Shown piece after piece: positions 1-7,879 of a stretch of 16,260 bases of DNA (the first letter of the stretch is position 1; the number at the start of each line of letters is the position of its first letter). The position numbers and the translations under genes are program-made. The DNA comes from Actinobacteria bacterium UBA3012 (GTDB taxonomy: Bacteria > Actinomycetota > Actinomycetes > Nanopelagicales > Nanopelagicaceae): the NCBI GenBank assembly GCA_002346305.1, contig DDZI01000090.1, forward strand, positions 1 through 16,260, read 5' to 3'. Under the pieces are notes generated by a model. The model did no database searches. It saw only the letters and a program-made list of their open reading frames with translations, and was not told where the DNA came from.

Positions 1-196
1 ACAACTTTTAATAGAAGTCCTAGATCCGAGGCAACTTTGGTACGAATTGTACGTATTCGAAATAGGCGCCACTACAGAAAGTAAGTGTGGAATTAATGTA
101 TCAGTGTGCAAATAGTTCAAATATAAATAAATGTTATCTAATATAGTTGATTGATTTCTATTTACTTTTTAGCTTTATCCGTGTAAACCTATCCCC
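1..196. other. Left-edge stretch without a confident gene
   Basis: Two plus-strand frames are open from the window edge: one stops at 82-84 and would encode a very basic 27-residue tail, the other stops at 107-109 and would encode a 36-residue tail of ordinary composition. Either could be the C-terminus of an upstream gene, but both are too short to recognise and they exclude each other. A 17-bp imperfect dyad (arms CGAAT and ATTCG) lies at 43-59 and may be chance. From about 110 to 196 the sequence is very AT-rich, as expected for the promoter of the GntR gene. No tRNA or clear terminator was seen. Confidence 0.4.
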
Positions 197-931
197 ATGA
201 GCACAAAAAGTGTAGGGATTTTTCTTGAGGAAGAGTTAAAGCGGATAGTGAGTTTATATAATCCTGGAGAAAAAATTCCGGGAGAGAGGATGTTGGCTGT
301 AAAACTTAATGTTGCTCGAATGACGCTTAGGCACGCAATTGAAAATCTCATAGTGCAGGGTATTATTGAAAGAAGACCTGGTTCTGGAACATATGTGTCC
401 AACAATTGTTTCTCGCTCTCGGCAAAGTGTCGGTCTTTCAGTGCAGAGATTAAATCTCAAGGGATGATTCCAAAAAATGTGATACTGTGGAAAAAATCTT
501 CTTCTGCAGACTTAATCATCTCAAAAAAACTTAGAATCCCCATAGGTTCGAAAGTTTTGAAATTTTCCCGACTTAGATTTGGAGATCAGATAGCGATGGC
601 GGTTCAGTCAGTAACCATTCCGCTGGCTTATCTGAGGAGTGAACGTGATTTTCACCTTGAGGGTTCTTTGGAGGATGAACTTAGAGCACAGCATGGAATT
701 TCAATCGCTGGTTCGCAAACAGAAATTTCAGTTGGAAAACCGGATTTAAGAATTTCCTCTTTGCTAGAGCTGGTAGTTGGGGCAGATTGCCTAATCAAAG
801 AGTCAATTGATAGTGACGAGAAATTACGTACCGTGATGCACTCCAAAACCTGGTACCACCCAGATCGATTTAAAATTCGTTTTTCAACCTCTTGTGATGA
901 AAATGAAAATCCATTAGTTTCATTTGGCTAA
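197..931 (+). CDS. GntR family (HutC subfamily) transcriptional regulator with UTRA domain
   Basis: A 244-residue ligand-responsive DNA-binding protein and probably the regulator of this locus. Residues 1-70 form a GntR winged helix: the PGEKIPGER stretch (23-31), a recognition helix with ARMTLRHAIENL (40-51), and a wing ending RRPGSGTYV (59-67). The ARMT-R pattern resembles the DasR/NagR/HutC group. Residues about 80-230 fit a UTRA effector domain, which in this family binds small molecules such as sugar phosphates. The ATG at 197 gives a full-length first helix. An in-frame stop lies at 170-172 with no other start between, and no Shine-Dalgarno sequence precedes the ATG, so the mRNA may be leaderless. 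The stop codon overlaps the convergent hydrolase gene by 4 nt. IPGER replaces the usual LPSER. Family call is firm; the effector is unknown. Confidence 0.93.
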   Translation: MSTKSVGIFLEEELKRIVSLYNPGEKIPGERMLAVKLNVARMTLRHAIENLIVQGIIERRPGSGTYVSNNCFSLSAKCRSFSAEIKSQGMIPKNVILWKKSSSADLIISKKLRIPIGSKVLKFSRLRFGDQIAMAVQSVTIPLAYLRSERDFHLEGSLEDELRAQHGISIAGSQTEISVGKPDLRISSLLELVVGADCLIKESIDSDEKLRTVMHSKTWYHPDRFKIRFSTSCDENENPLVSFG

Positions 932-1815
932 GTAAGATTGTCTACCGATGACCAAAAATCATTCATGACAGCAACGTTGTCAACATCGATACAAATTGCC
1001 CTACTTTTACCCAACTGGTCCCAGTGCATAGCACCTGTTGCGTCGATGTACGGCAATGGTCGCTCTTCCATTTTCAACGCACCTGGAACAGAATAATAGG
1101 AAACATTGACAATATCCCATAGTACTTTTCGATTCTTTCGCCTTGAATCCATGTCAAGCTGTTTCTTTCCCACACACCATTGTTCAAGAATTAACGCGAG
1201 ATAATCCGTCAGTTCGTGAGACTTGCTCCTGAGTTCGGATACGAATTGATCGCTGTCTACATCTACTTTAACAACACCAGGCCAACCTGGTAGCACCGTT
1301 AGATTCTCAACAGATTCGTACATGACCCGCCATGCTTGGATATCAGCTCGTGCATTTAACTCTCCATACTTATATCTCTGCCATGTCTCTTTGTCAGGAA
1401 ATGAGCCCGCCCATATTATTGGTAACTTCTTTATTTTCTCAGGCTGAACTAGTTGGAGCATAGCCACATCGGTCGCGGGCCCTGTTGCCAGTATCGAAAA
1501 ATCAACACCACTATCGCAAAGAGAGATCATGAAGTCGAGACCCTCCGACTCCTGAACATCTTCTTTTGATTCCATAGGCCCTCTTGCGCCCTTTAATGAA
1601 GGAATTTGGCTCTTACCGCCCAAGCTAAGTATTTTATCAGCCTCTTCTTTGTAAATATCTACCGATCTTGACCCATGTACTAGGGTATTTTGACTCGAAA
1701 TTACTCCAAGAACTTCTACTGATGGAGAGCCGATTGCATAGGCAATGGCAAATTGATCATCAATTTCGTTCATAGTGTCACAAACTAGAACAACTTTTTT
1801 AATATCTGTTGACAA
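928..1815 (-). CDS. Nucleoside-hydrolase-like protein (inosine-uridine hydrolase superfamily)
   Basis: A 295-residue protein of the nucleoside N-ribohydrolase fold, last gene of the minus-strand operon. Visible family signatures are the N-terminal Asp motif CDTMNEIDDQFA (12-23; D13, D19, D20), ATGPATD (110-116), ELNARAD (152-158) and VLWDIVNVSYYSVP (231-244), where D234 would be the C-terminal calcium ligand. The usual DxDxxxDD motif is altered: aligned through NEIDD, the first Asp appears to be Val11; aligned without a gap, the second becomes Met15. The substrate may therefore not be a nucleoside; a role in cleaving a glycosidic or related bond of the locus substrate is inference. The start is TTG at 1815, preceded by GGGAGAG and overlapping the E1 beta gene by 17 nt; the next in-frame Met is inside the motif. 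Confidence 0.8.
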   Translation of the reverse strand: MSTDIKKVVLVCDTMNEIDDQFAIAYAIGSPSVEVLGVISSQNTLVHGSRSVDIYKEEADKILSLGGKSQIPSLKGARGPMESKEDVQESEGLDFMISLCDSGVDFSILATGPATDVAMLQLVQPEKIKKLPIIWAGSFPDKETWQRYKYGELNARADIQAWRVMYESVENLTVLPGWPGVVKVDVDSDQFVSELRSKSHELTDYLALILEQWCVGKKQLDMDSRRKNRKVLWDIVNVSYYSVPGALKMEERPLPYIDATGAMHWDQLGKSRAICIDVDNVAVMNDFWSSVDNLT

Positions 1816-2842
1816 TGTTCTCTCCCTTAATCATAGATGTGCAATATCGAACAACTTCATTTACTGATGGAATGAAAAAATCCTCAAGAGGAGGAGAGTA
1901 CGGGACTGGAGTGTGCAGTCCCGTTAACATTTTAATAGGTCCTTTTAGGCTCGCAAAGGCCCTGTCGACGACTTGCGATGAAATATCTGAAGCGATTGAA
2001 CAGCGAGGGTGCGATTCATCAACAATAAGTAGAAAGCCAGTCTTTTCTACAGATTCACAAATCAATTCAATATCAAGAGGAGAATAAGACCTAGGGTCGA
2101 TTACTTCTGCATGTATCCCTTCCTTTTCTAAGATGTTTGCGGCATCCAATGCCGTGTTTACCATTTTTTGCACTCCAACAATAGTGATGGAGTTCCCAAT
2201 TCTCTTAATATCTCCTTTTCCAATTGGAATTGCATAAGGTGCTTCTGGGACCATAGATTCCCTCATATAAAGGCGCTTGTGTTCCATGAAAATGACTGGA
2301 TCAGGATCTCGAATTGCAGAAATTAGTAAACCTTTAGCATCAAAAGCGTTAGAGGGGGCAATTACCTTGAGTCCTGGAACATGAGAATAGATTGAGATTA
2401 GCATTTGCGAGTGTTCTGACGCGGCCCTAAAACCTGCCCCTGTTACCGTGCGAATGACTAAAGGAATACTCGAAATTCCCCCATACGTGAAACGCAACTT
2501 GGCAGCATGATTCAAAATTTGATCGAATGAAGTCCCTAGGAAGTCTGCATACATTATTTCTGCAACTGGTCTCAACCCCGCAAATGCAGCACCGATGCAA
2601 GCCCCCACAAAACCTGTTTCTGCCAGCAATGAGTCAATTACTCTCTCCCTGCCAAATTCAGTTACAAGTCCTTTTGTGACTCCAAATGGACCACCCCAGG
2701 CATCGGTTGCACCTGGAAATTCATCGCGACCTGCGCCCCCCGCGACGTCCTCTCCAATGAGAAAGACTCGAGAATCAGCCTGCATTTCTTGCCGAAGGGC
2801 TTCATTTATTGCATCTTTGTAAGTGAGTAATCTGGAAGTCAT
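1799..2842 (-). CDS. Thiamine-diphosphate dehydrogenase E1 component, beta subunit (acetoin/pyruvate dehydrogenase type)
   Basis: A 347-residue transketolase-like beta subunit that would pair with the adjacent alpha subunit to form a heterotetrameric E1, decarboxylating a 2-oxoacid or cleaving acetoin and passing the acyl group to a lipoyl E2. Family marks are GEDVAGGAG (30-38), SLLAETGFVGACIGAAFAGL (71-90), EIMYADF (95-101) followed by DQI, and SEHSQM (142-147) leading into YSHVPGLKVIAPS. The C-terminal domain (about 210-347) is the usual transketolase C fold. The start ATG at 2842 shares an ATGA overlap with the alpha-subunit stop, which implies coupled synthesis. The specific substrate cannot be read from sequence. 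No E2 or E3 gene occurs in the window. Confidence 0.92.
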   Translation of the reverse strand: MTSRLLTYKDAINEALRQEMQADSRVFLIGEDVAGGAGRDEFPGATDAWGGPFGVTKGLVTEFGRERVIDSLLAETGFVGACIGAAFAGLRPVAEIMYADFLGTSFDQILNHAAKLRFTYGGISSIPLVIRTVTGAGFRAASEHSQMLISIYSHVPGLKVIAPSNAFDAKGLLISAIRDPDPVIFMEHKRLYMRESMVPEAPYAIPIGKGDIKRIGNSITIVGVQKMVNTALDAANILEKEGIHAEVIDPRSYSPLDIELICESVEKTGFLLIVDESHPRCSIASDISSQVVDRAFASLKGPIKMLTGLHTPVPYSPPLEDFFIPSVNEVVRYCTSMIKGENIVNRY

Positions 2843-3801
2843 AATGTCTCCGCGTATACCGCGTCACGCATAACGTCAATAGATGGATAGGGGTCGTTAT
2901 TTGCAGCATTAAAGGCAGCTTGCACCAACTCTTTATTTTCTGATTCAATTTTTAGGAATAAATTAGGATCAACCTTGTATTCAATCATCATTTTATTTGC
3001 CAATAAAACTAATGGGTCTCTGCCAGCCCAATAGGCTATTTCATCAGTTGGCTTATATGTTTGTTTGTCACCTTCGTATTGCCCACTCATTTTGTAAGTC
3101 ATGAACTCAATAAATGCTGGCTTCTGATTTCGCCTCACCCATTCGATAAATTCCTGACTCACCTCATGCACCCGCTCGAGATCATTACCATCTATCTTGG
3201 CTGACTTTAAACCATAGCCTTGAGCATAATTAATCACAGATTCATGAATCAAGTGATACTCGACAGCGGTGGACTCGGCATATAGATTGTTTTCGCAAAT
3301 GAATAGAACTGGAGATTCAAACTTCGAAGCAAACTCCAACCCCTCGTGAAATGCTCCTTGATGCACTGCCCCGTCCCCGAAGAAACAAATAGCTATTTGA
3401 TTAGACTTTTTGTATCTGGAGGCAAACGCAGCCCCAACTGCAATGGGTATACCTCCTGCCACAATTCCCATAGATCCAATAAAATTTCGGGACTGATCTG
3501 CAATATGCATTGAACCACCAATACCCTTGCAGTACCCAGTCTCTCGACCTAGCATTTCCGCATACATACGCTTGATATCTAGTCCACGGGCTATGCCATG
3601 CGAGTGATTCCTGTAGGTTGAGGTTAAATAATCATTTTCATTTATGTTTGGTATGACGCCAACCGAGACTGCCTCTTGCCCAATCGATGTGTGAAAATAG
3701 CCAAACGCTTCATCTGACTGAGAGAAGTCTTTGACATGTAAATCGAACTCTCTAATGAGACTCATTAATTTCCACTTACCCAGCAGATCTTCTTTATCCA
3801 T
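2839..3801 (-). CDS. Thiamine-diphosphate dehydrogenase E1 component, alpha subunit (acetoin/pyruvate dehydrogenase type)
   Basis: A 320-residue cytoplasmic subunit that carries the thiamine-diphosphate/magnesium motif: GDG at 142-144 followed by ENN at 170-172 (GDG-x26-N pattern). Other E1 alpha marks are HTSIGQEA (37-44), STYRNHSHGIARG (61-73) and GIGGSMH (94-99, in the loop that contacts the cofactor). The length is usual for AcoA/PdhA-type alpha subunits (about 320-370). Acetoin dehydrogenase, pyruvate dehydrogenase and branched-chain 2-oxoacid dehydrogenase alpha subunits share these motifs, so the substrate is open. It follows the 2-hydroxyacid dehydrogenase gene with an 8-nt overlap, which fits oxidation of a hydroxyacid and decarboxylation of the resulting oxoacid in sequence (inference). 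Confidence 0.92.
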   Translation of the reverse strand: MDKEDLLGKWKLMSLIREFDLHVKDFSQSDEAFGYFHTSIGQEAVSVGVIPNINENDYLTSTYRNHSHGIARGLDIKRMYAEMLGRETGYCKGIGGSMHIADQSRNFIGSMGIVAGGIPIAVGAAFASRYKKSNQIAICFFGDGAVHQGAFHEGLEFASKFESPVLFICENNLYAESTAVEYHLIHESVINYAQGYGLKSAKIDGNDLERVHEVSQEFIEWVRRNQKPAFIEFMTYKMSGQYEGDKQTYKPTDEIAYWAGRDPLVLLANKMMIEYKVDPNLFLKIESENKELVQAAFNAANNDPYPSIDVMRDAVYAETL

Positions 3802-4777
3802 TGTCCGGATTCCTATCCATTTCTCTCGTTAACCAGTAATCTAGGTCCGAAATTAACTTCTCGCAGTGATTCTGAATGACATCGAATGTGGCTCCTGCAA
3901 TATGAGGAGTACAAATGACATTTTCTAATTTAAGCCAGTTGGAATTGCTTTCAAGTGGTTCATTCCAAAAAACGTCGAGCACCGCTCCCTTAATTCTATT
4001 CTGTTCCAAGGCCTCTAATAAGGCTATCTCCTCGATTAAACCTGCTCGTGCGGCATTTATTAAGACACCTTTTCGACCCAATTTTTCTAATTGATCTTGA
4101 GTAATGGAGTTTTTTGTTGCTTCATTTATTGGAGCATGCAGCGAAATTATGTCACAAATCTCAAATAGCTCATCTAGAGATTTCACTTTCTCAGCCTCAG
4201 CACAGATTTCTACAAATGGGTCATAGAAAAATACTTTTACTCCAAAACCGTAATGCAATCTTTTAGCGACTTTCAGGCCGATATTACCCAGCCCGTAAAG
4301 ACCTATTTTTTTGTTTCCAATTTCAAAGCCTCTAAACTTTAAATAAGGAAGTTGTCCTTCATAATTCCAACCTTTCTCCCTCAGATGCAACGAACTTGAA
4401 AAAATACTTCGCGAAGCAACAATCATCATCGCAATGCAGTAATCAGCAACTGCATCTGCGTTTCTTGCAGGAGTGGTCGTTACTGATATTCCCTTTAACT
4501 TACATGCAGCCAAGTCAACATTTATTGGCGTTCCCCGTGCCACTCCAATAAGACCTAATTTAGGACACTTTTCTATCACCTCTGCATCTATCTCCTCAAG
4601 CTCAATAAATGCAATGTCACAATCCTTCAAAGCAGTAATCAAGCTAGCCTTATCCAGTGGAATGCCGCTCTTTCCCCAGCCAGCTTGGTGGATCGCAAAC
4701 CCTCTTTGTTGGATTTGCTCAATAAATTTCGGAGTGCTTTCGCAAGTTACAAGTGCTCTTTTTGAATTAGTGGACAC
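3794..4777 (-). CDS. D-isomer-specific 2-hydroxyacid dehydrogenase family protein
   Basis: A 327-residue NAD(P)-dependent oxidoreductase of the phosphoglycerate/D-lactate dehydrogenase family. The nucleotide-binding glycine motif GLGNIG is at 162-167. The catalytic triad is visible: Arg244 in NAARAGLI, Glu273 in WNEP and His292 in TPHIAG. FYDP (184-187) ends the second Rossmann strand; its Asp186 favours NAD over NADP. The family interconverts 2-hydroxyacids and 2-oxoacids. The position between a sugar kinase/aldolase pair and an E1 dehydrogenase suggests it supplies the 2-oxoacid used by the E1 (inference). The start is GTG at 4777 with AAAGGAG about 10 nt upstream, overlapping the kinase stop by 11 nt; other starts would remove the first beta strand. 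Confidence 0.93.
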   Translation of the reverse strand: MSTNSKRALVTCESTPKFIEQIQQRGFAIHQAGWGKSGIPLDKASLITALKDCDIAFIELEEIDAEVIEKCPKLGLIGVARGTPINVDLAACKLKGISVTTTPARNADAVADYCIAMMIVASRSIFSSSLHLREKGWNYEGQLPYLKFRGFEIGNKKIGLYGLGNIGLKVAKRLHYGFGVKVFFYDPFVEICAEAEKVKSLDELFEICDIISLHAPINEATKNSITQDQLEKLGRKGVLINAARAGLIEEIALLEALEQNRIKGAVLDVFWNEPLESNSNWLKLENVICTPHIAGATFDVIQNHCEKLISDLDYWLTREMDRNPDNG

Positions 4778-6200
4778 TTTCTATCAGCTCCTTTAGGTTT
4801 TCAACGCTGGAGTAGTTCTCTCTGTGCAATATTTCGAAGTCAATTAAATTTGCTTGGGTATTAGAATCTGCTGGTTCAAAAGTCTCAAATGTTTCTGGTG
4901 AACCTTCACCCTCGAGCAGAAATACTCCATCTAAGGCAACTTCAGAAGATTTATTGATTCGAATCTCTTGGTTCATTAAGGTTGCTAGAACTTTGCCCAG
5001 AATGCTACTTGCTCCTCCTCCAGTGATTACTACTTCTATCGGCCATGAATCGTTCATCGAATTTATTTGACTTTTGATCCCGATTGCATAGTCGATAATT
5101 AGACTTAAAGCAATATCGCTTACAGAGTGGTAGCTTTTCATATTCACTATCGTAAATGGTGGCCTTCGCTCCCAACTCTCTTGACTCCAGGACAAACATG
5201 AAGCTAGCACCACTGGGATACTATTTACTGTACAAGATTTGATTGAGGACGCTTCTATTTCACTTACGCCATTTTTCGTCATCAGCCAGTTGTAGTATGA
5301 GCCCGGATAACCAAGATTCCCCTCGACAAAATATCTATTCTTTTGAAAAGTTGGTGATATCCAAGGCTGAGCTTTTTGAAAATTCTTTGAGTTATCTAGT
5401 ATTACACTTATTGGCGTTGATGATCCGGCGGAGATTACAAAGGCTCCATTTCGCCGACCCACCGCGCCGTAGTGAAGAAAATGTGAATCCCCTCCTCCGA
5501 CACTAACTAAGCAGTCTTGCCAGGCGGGCCCAATCCTCTCCAAAACACTCGCATCAATGTAATCAACACTGCTACCAAATGATCTAAGTGGAGAGATGAG
5601 GTCTCTCGATAAACCGAATTGGTCTAATAGTTCAAAGTGGACTTGCCCACTCTCTATATTCCAAAGTTGACCTGAGGCAAGTAATGTCGCCTCACTTATT
5701 TTGTGTCCTGTCAGCTTCCATATGACCCAATCATGAAAAAAAGAAAGAGAAACATCACCTCTGAAAATATCTGAGCTCGCTCGTTTTAAGTGAACTAGTT
5801 TTGGAAGCGTGAGCTGGGGTGCGTACCAATGGCCTGTTTCTTCATAGATTTTATGCATACCATAGTCTTTGACGTCATCTTTGGAGCTTGACCCGGTTGA
5901 ATCAGAATTGTAAATTAAAGAAGTTAACTCCTCGTCATCTCGAAGCAACGTGAAACCTTGTCTAAGAGTTGAGATGTAAATTTTCCTAACTCGACGAGTA
6001 CTTCCCAGCCGTTCTCCACACTTTCTTAGTATTCGCAAGAGAGTCTCAAACATTACGCCAGGATGTTGAGTCGCTGACTGCTCTTGAATGACTGGCAAGA
6101 GATGTTCGCGCTCGGTGAAAGAGTCCATACCATCTTCTGAACGACATGATAATTTAACTCCCGACCCGCCTATATCTAGAATTGCGAAGTAACTTTTCAT
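4767..6200 (-). CDS. FGGY family carbohydrate kinase
   Basis: A 477-residue ATP-dependent sugar kinase of the ribulokinase/xylulokinase/rhamnulokinase superfamily. The N-terminal phosphate loop is DIGGSGVKL (9-17). GGGDSHFLHYGAVG (235-248) includes the probable catalytic base Asp238. SAGSSTPI (257-264) and a C-terminal TGGGASS turn form the second ATP-contact region. Placed directly after a class II aldolase, it most likely phosphorylates a ketose so that the aldolase can cleave it, as in the L-fucose and L-rhamnose routes. Substrate class is not resolved. The ATG at 6200 overlaps the aldolase stop as ATGA and follows a GAGGAGAAAGG ribosome site; a longer in-frame start at 6227 is less likely. 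Confidence 0.93.
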   Translation of the reverse strand: MKSYFAILDIGGSGVKLSCRSEDGMDSFTEREHLLPVIQEQSATQHPGVMFETLLRILRKCGERLGSTRRVRKIYISTLRQGFTLLRDDEELTSLIYNSDSTGSSSKDDVKDYGMHKIYEETGHWYAPQLTLPKLVHLKRASSDIFRGDVSLSFFHDWVIWKLTGHKISEATLLASGQLWNIESGQVHFELLDQFGLSRDLISPLRSFGSSVDYIDASVLERIGPAWQDCLVSVGGGDSHFLHYGAVGRRNGAFVISAGSSTPISVILDNSKNFQKAQPWISPTFQKNRYFVEGNLGYPGSYYNWLMTKNGVSEIEASSIKSCTVNSIPVVLASCLSWSQESWERRPPFTIVNMKSYHSVSDIALSLIIDYAIGIKSQINSMNDSWPIEVVITGGGASSILGKVLATLMNQEIRINKSSEVALDGVFLLEGEGSPETFETFEPADSNTQANLIDFEILHRENYSSVENLKELIESVH

Positions 6201-6850
6201 AGGCCTTTCTCCTCTAGATAAGCCCAATACGCAGGTGGTACAGGATTTGGCTCAATTCCTACCAAGCGAGATTGCAAGGTGAGATCAGCGGCTTCCTCTA
6301 GATTTAAAGCCCTAGAAAAAGCAATTTCAGGCCCACTCCCGACCACGACGCATCCATGATTCTCCAAGATGATCACGTTACTTGATTTCAACTCCCGAAA
6401 TACAGCATCCGCGATTTCTTTGGTCCCTGACTGAATCCACGGGATTGAAGAAACCTTACGTAAATAGTAGACGTGATCAATCGTCAAGAATTTAACTTCT
6501 AAGCCAAGGGCTGCAAGAAGTACACTTTTTTGCGGGTGTAAATGAATACACACAGAGATATCAGGTCTACTCTGATAAGCAGCTAAGTGCACGCGAAATT
6601 CGGATGAAGGTTTAACCCCATTAGAGAGTATCTCGCCATCTAATGCAACTTTTGCAAAGCTATCTTGATCTAAATTATCCAGTTGGGTTCCAGTGCCTGT
6701 AATGACAAAAGCCTGCTCCTCTGGCAATAAAATAGAGATATTCCCACCAGATCCAACTACTAATCCAAGATCCACTGCCATCTTGCCAATTCTTCGAATC
6801 GAATCTATTTCACTTATGCAAGAGTCATGCTCTTTTGCCTCAGACACCAT
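6197..6850 (-). CDS. Class II aldolase/adducin family protein (fuculose-phosphate aldolase-like)
   Basis: A 217-residue zinc-dependent aldolase, the usual length for FucA/RhaD/AraD relatives. Residues 33-39 (GSGGNIS) form the phosphate-binding loop. The zinc ligands His103 and His105 (HLHP) and His165 (ENHG) are present, with the catalytic Glu84 in KPSSEFRVH; their spacing matches FucA (73, 92, 94, 155). The family splits a phosphorylated ketose into dihydroxyacetone phosphate and an aldehyde, or epimerises pentulose phosphates, or acts on 4-carbon acid phosphates. With the coupled FGGY kinase, cleavage of a ketose 1-phosphate is the simplest reading. It lies 2 nt after the dehydrogenase gene. 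Confidence 0.93.
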   Translation of the reverse strand: MVSEAKEHDSCISEIDSIRRIGKMAVDLGLVVGSGGNISILLPEEQAFVITGTGTQLDNLDQDSFAKVALDGEILSNGVKPSSEFRVHLAAYQSRPDISVCIHLHPQKSVLLAALGLEVKFLTIDHVYYLRKVSSIPWIQSGTKEIADAVFRELKSSNVIILENHGCVVVGSGPEIAFSRALNLEEAADLTLQSRLVGIEPNPVPPAYWAYLEEKGL

Positions 6851-6852
6851 AT

Positions 6853-7872
6853 CTACCTAGACATCCCCTCTGGAACGAAAATTGTTTTGATTTTCTGTCT
6901 ATTCGTTGAATGGAATGCATCAGAAAAATCATTGAATGAGACTCTTTGCGAAATTATCTTTCGAACTCTATCTGGATTACGCCCCAGAAAGACTGTTGCC
7001 TTTTCAAAGGCATCGTCATTCGCCAAATGCCCTCCTAATAAATTGATAGACTTAAACTCTGCAAAGACATTGAAGTCAATCGAGACTTTATCTCTAAAAA
7101 CACCATATTGAATAAATCTACCGCCCGGCTTGATTGCATCAAGACCAAATTCAAGATTCGATTCAAAACCCGAGCACTCAATCACAACATCAAATGAATT
7201 GGTAAAGCGCTCCGATGAATCATTGAGACCATTTATACATCGGCCCCCTAATTGTTCGAACATTGACCTCTTCCATGCACTTGATGTTAATCCCCAAAGA
7301 TCTAACTGCGGATAGCGTTCGCTGACGATATGTGCAATTGACATTCCGATTGAGCCTAACCCCATTATCAAAACCTTTGCATTTGGCAAGGGATTCGCTA
7401 AGTCAAGACAGAAAAAGGCATTTGCAAACGTTTCTGCCAAAGCTCCGATTTCTGAATCTACCTTCTCTTCGAATTTATGCACACGAGCTCCTTGTGGAAT
7501 CCGAATAAAGTCAGCGAATCCACCTCTCTCGCAACTGCCAAAGTGGCAAGCTTTGAGGCACAGATTGAATCTTTGGTTCAAACAAGGCTCACATAAGTAA
7601 CAAGGAATTAAGACCTGTAAAGTTACTTGGTCACCAATACAAAAAGAGTCTTTTGCAGATGAGTTCAATTCGACAATTTCTCCAAATATCTCGTGCCCTG
7701 GAATAATTGGGTATTCAATACTCCAGGGGTGCTTTCCTGAGTAAAGGTATCCATCTGCCGCGCAAATCCCTGTCGACAATATTTTCAAAACCCCAAAGTC
7801 ATCTCTTAAGGAATCTATCTTCACCTCTTGCGTAGTGGTTTGTAATGGCGATTGCAGCACAATAGCTCTCAT
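6853..7872 (-). CDS. Zinc-dependent medium-chain alcohol/polyol dehydrogenase
   Basis: A 339-residue member of the medium-chain dehydrogenase family (threonine/sorbitol/galactitol dehydrogenase type). The catalytic zinc site is indicated by Cys37 and the GHE motif His60-Glu61; the structural zinc site has Cys91, Cys94, Cys97 and Cys105. The Rossmann glycine motif is in IMGLGSIGMSIAHIV. The residue where NAD-specific members carry an acidic side chain at the end of the second strand appears to be Thr, followed by Ser-Ser (GLTSSAWKR), so NADP use is possible. It likely oxidises a secondary alcohol of the imported or desulfated polyol or sugar. Start ATG at 7872, 7 nt after the TIM-barrel gene. 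Confidence 0.93.
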   Translation of the reverse strand: MRAIVLQSPLQTTTQEVKIDSLRDDFGVLKILSTGICAADGYLYSGKHPWSIEYPIIPGHEIFGEIVELNSSAKDSFCIGDQVTLQVLIPCYLCEPCLNQRFNLCLKACHFGSCERGGFADFIRIPQGARVHKFEEKVDSEIGALAETFANAFFCLDLANPLPNAKVLIMGLGSIGMSIAHIVSERYPQLDLWGLTSSAWKRSMFEQLGGRCINGLNDSSERFTNSFDVVIECSGFESNLEFGLDAIKPGGRFIQYGVFRDKVSIDFNVFAEFKSINLLGGHLANDDAFEKATVFLGRNPDRVRKIISQRVSFNDFSDAFHSTNRQKIKTIFVPEGMSR

Positions 7873-7879
7873 CTATTTT

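Noticed and set aside
1..109. Two competing open frames at the left edge
   Set aside because: Either could be a gene tail, but there is no recognisable motif and no way to choose between them, so no gene is called.
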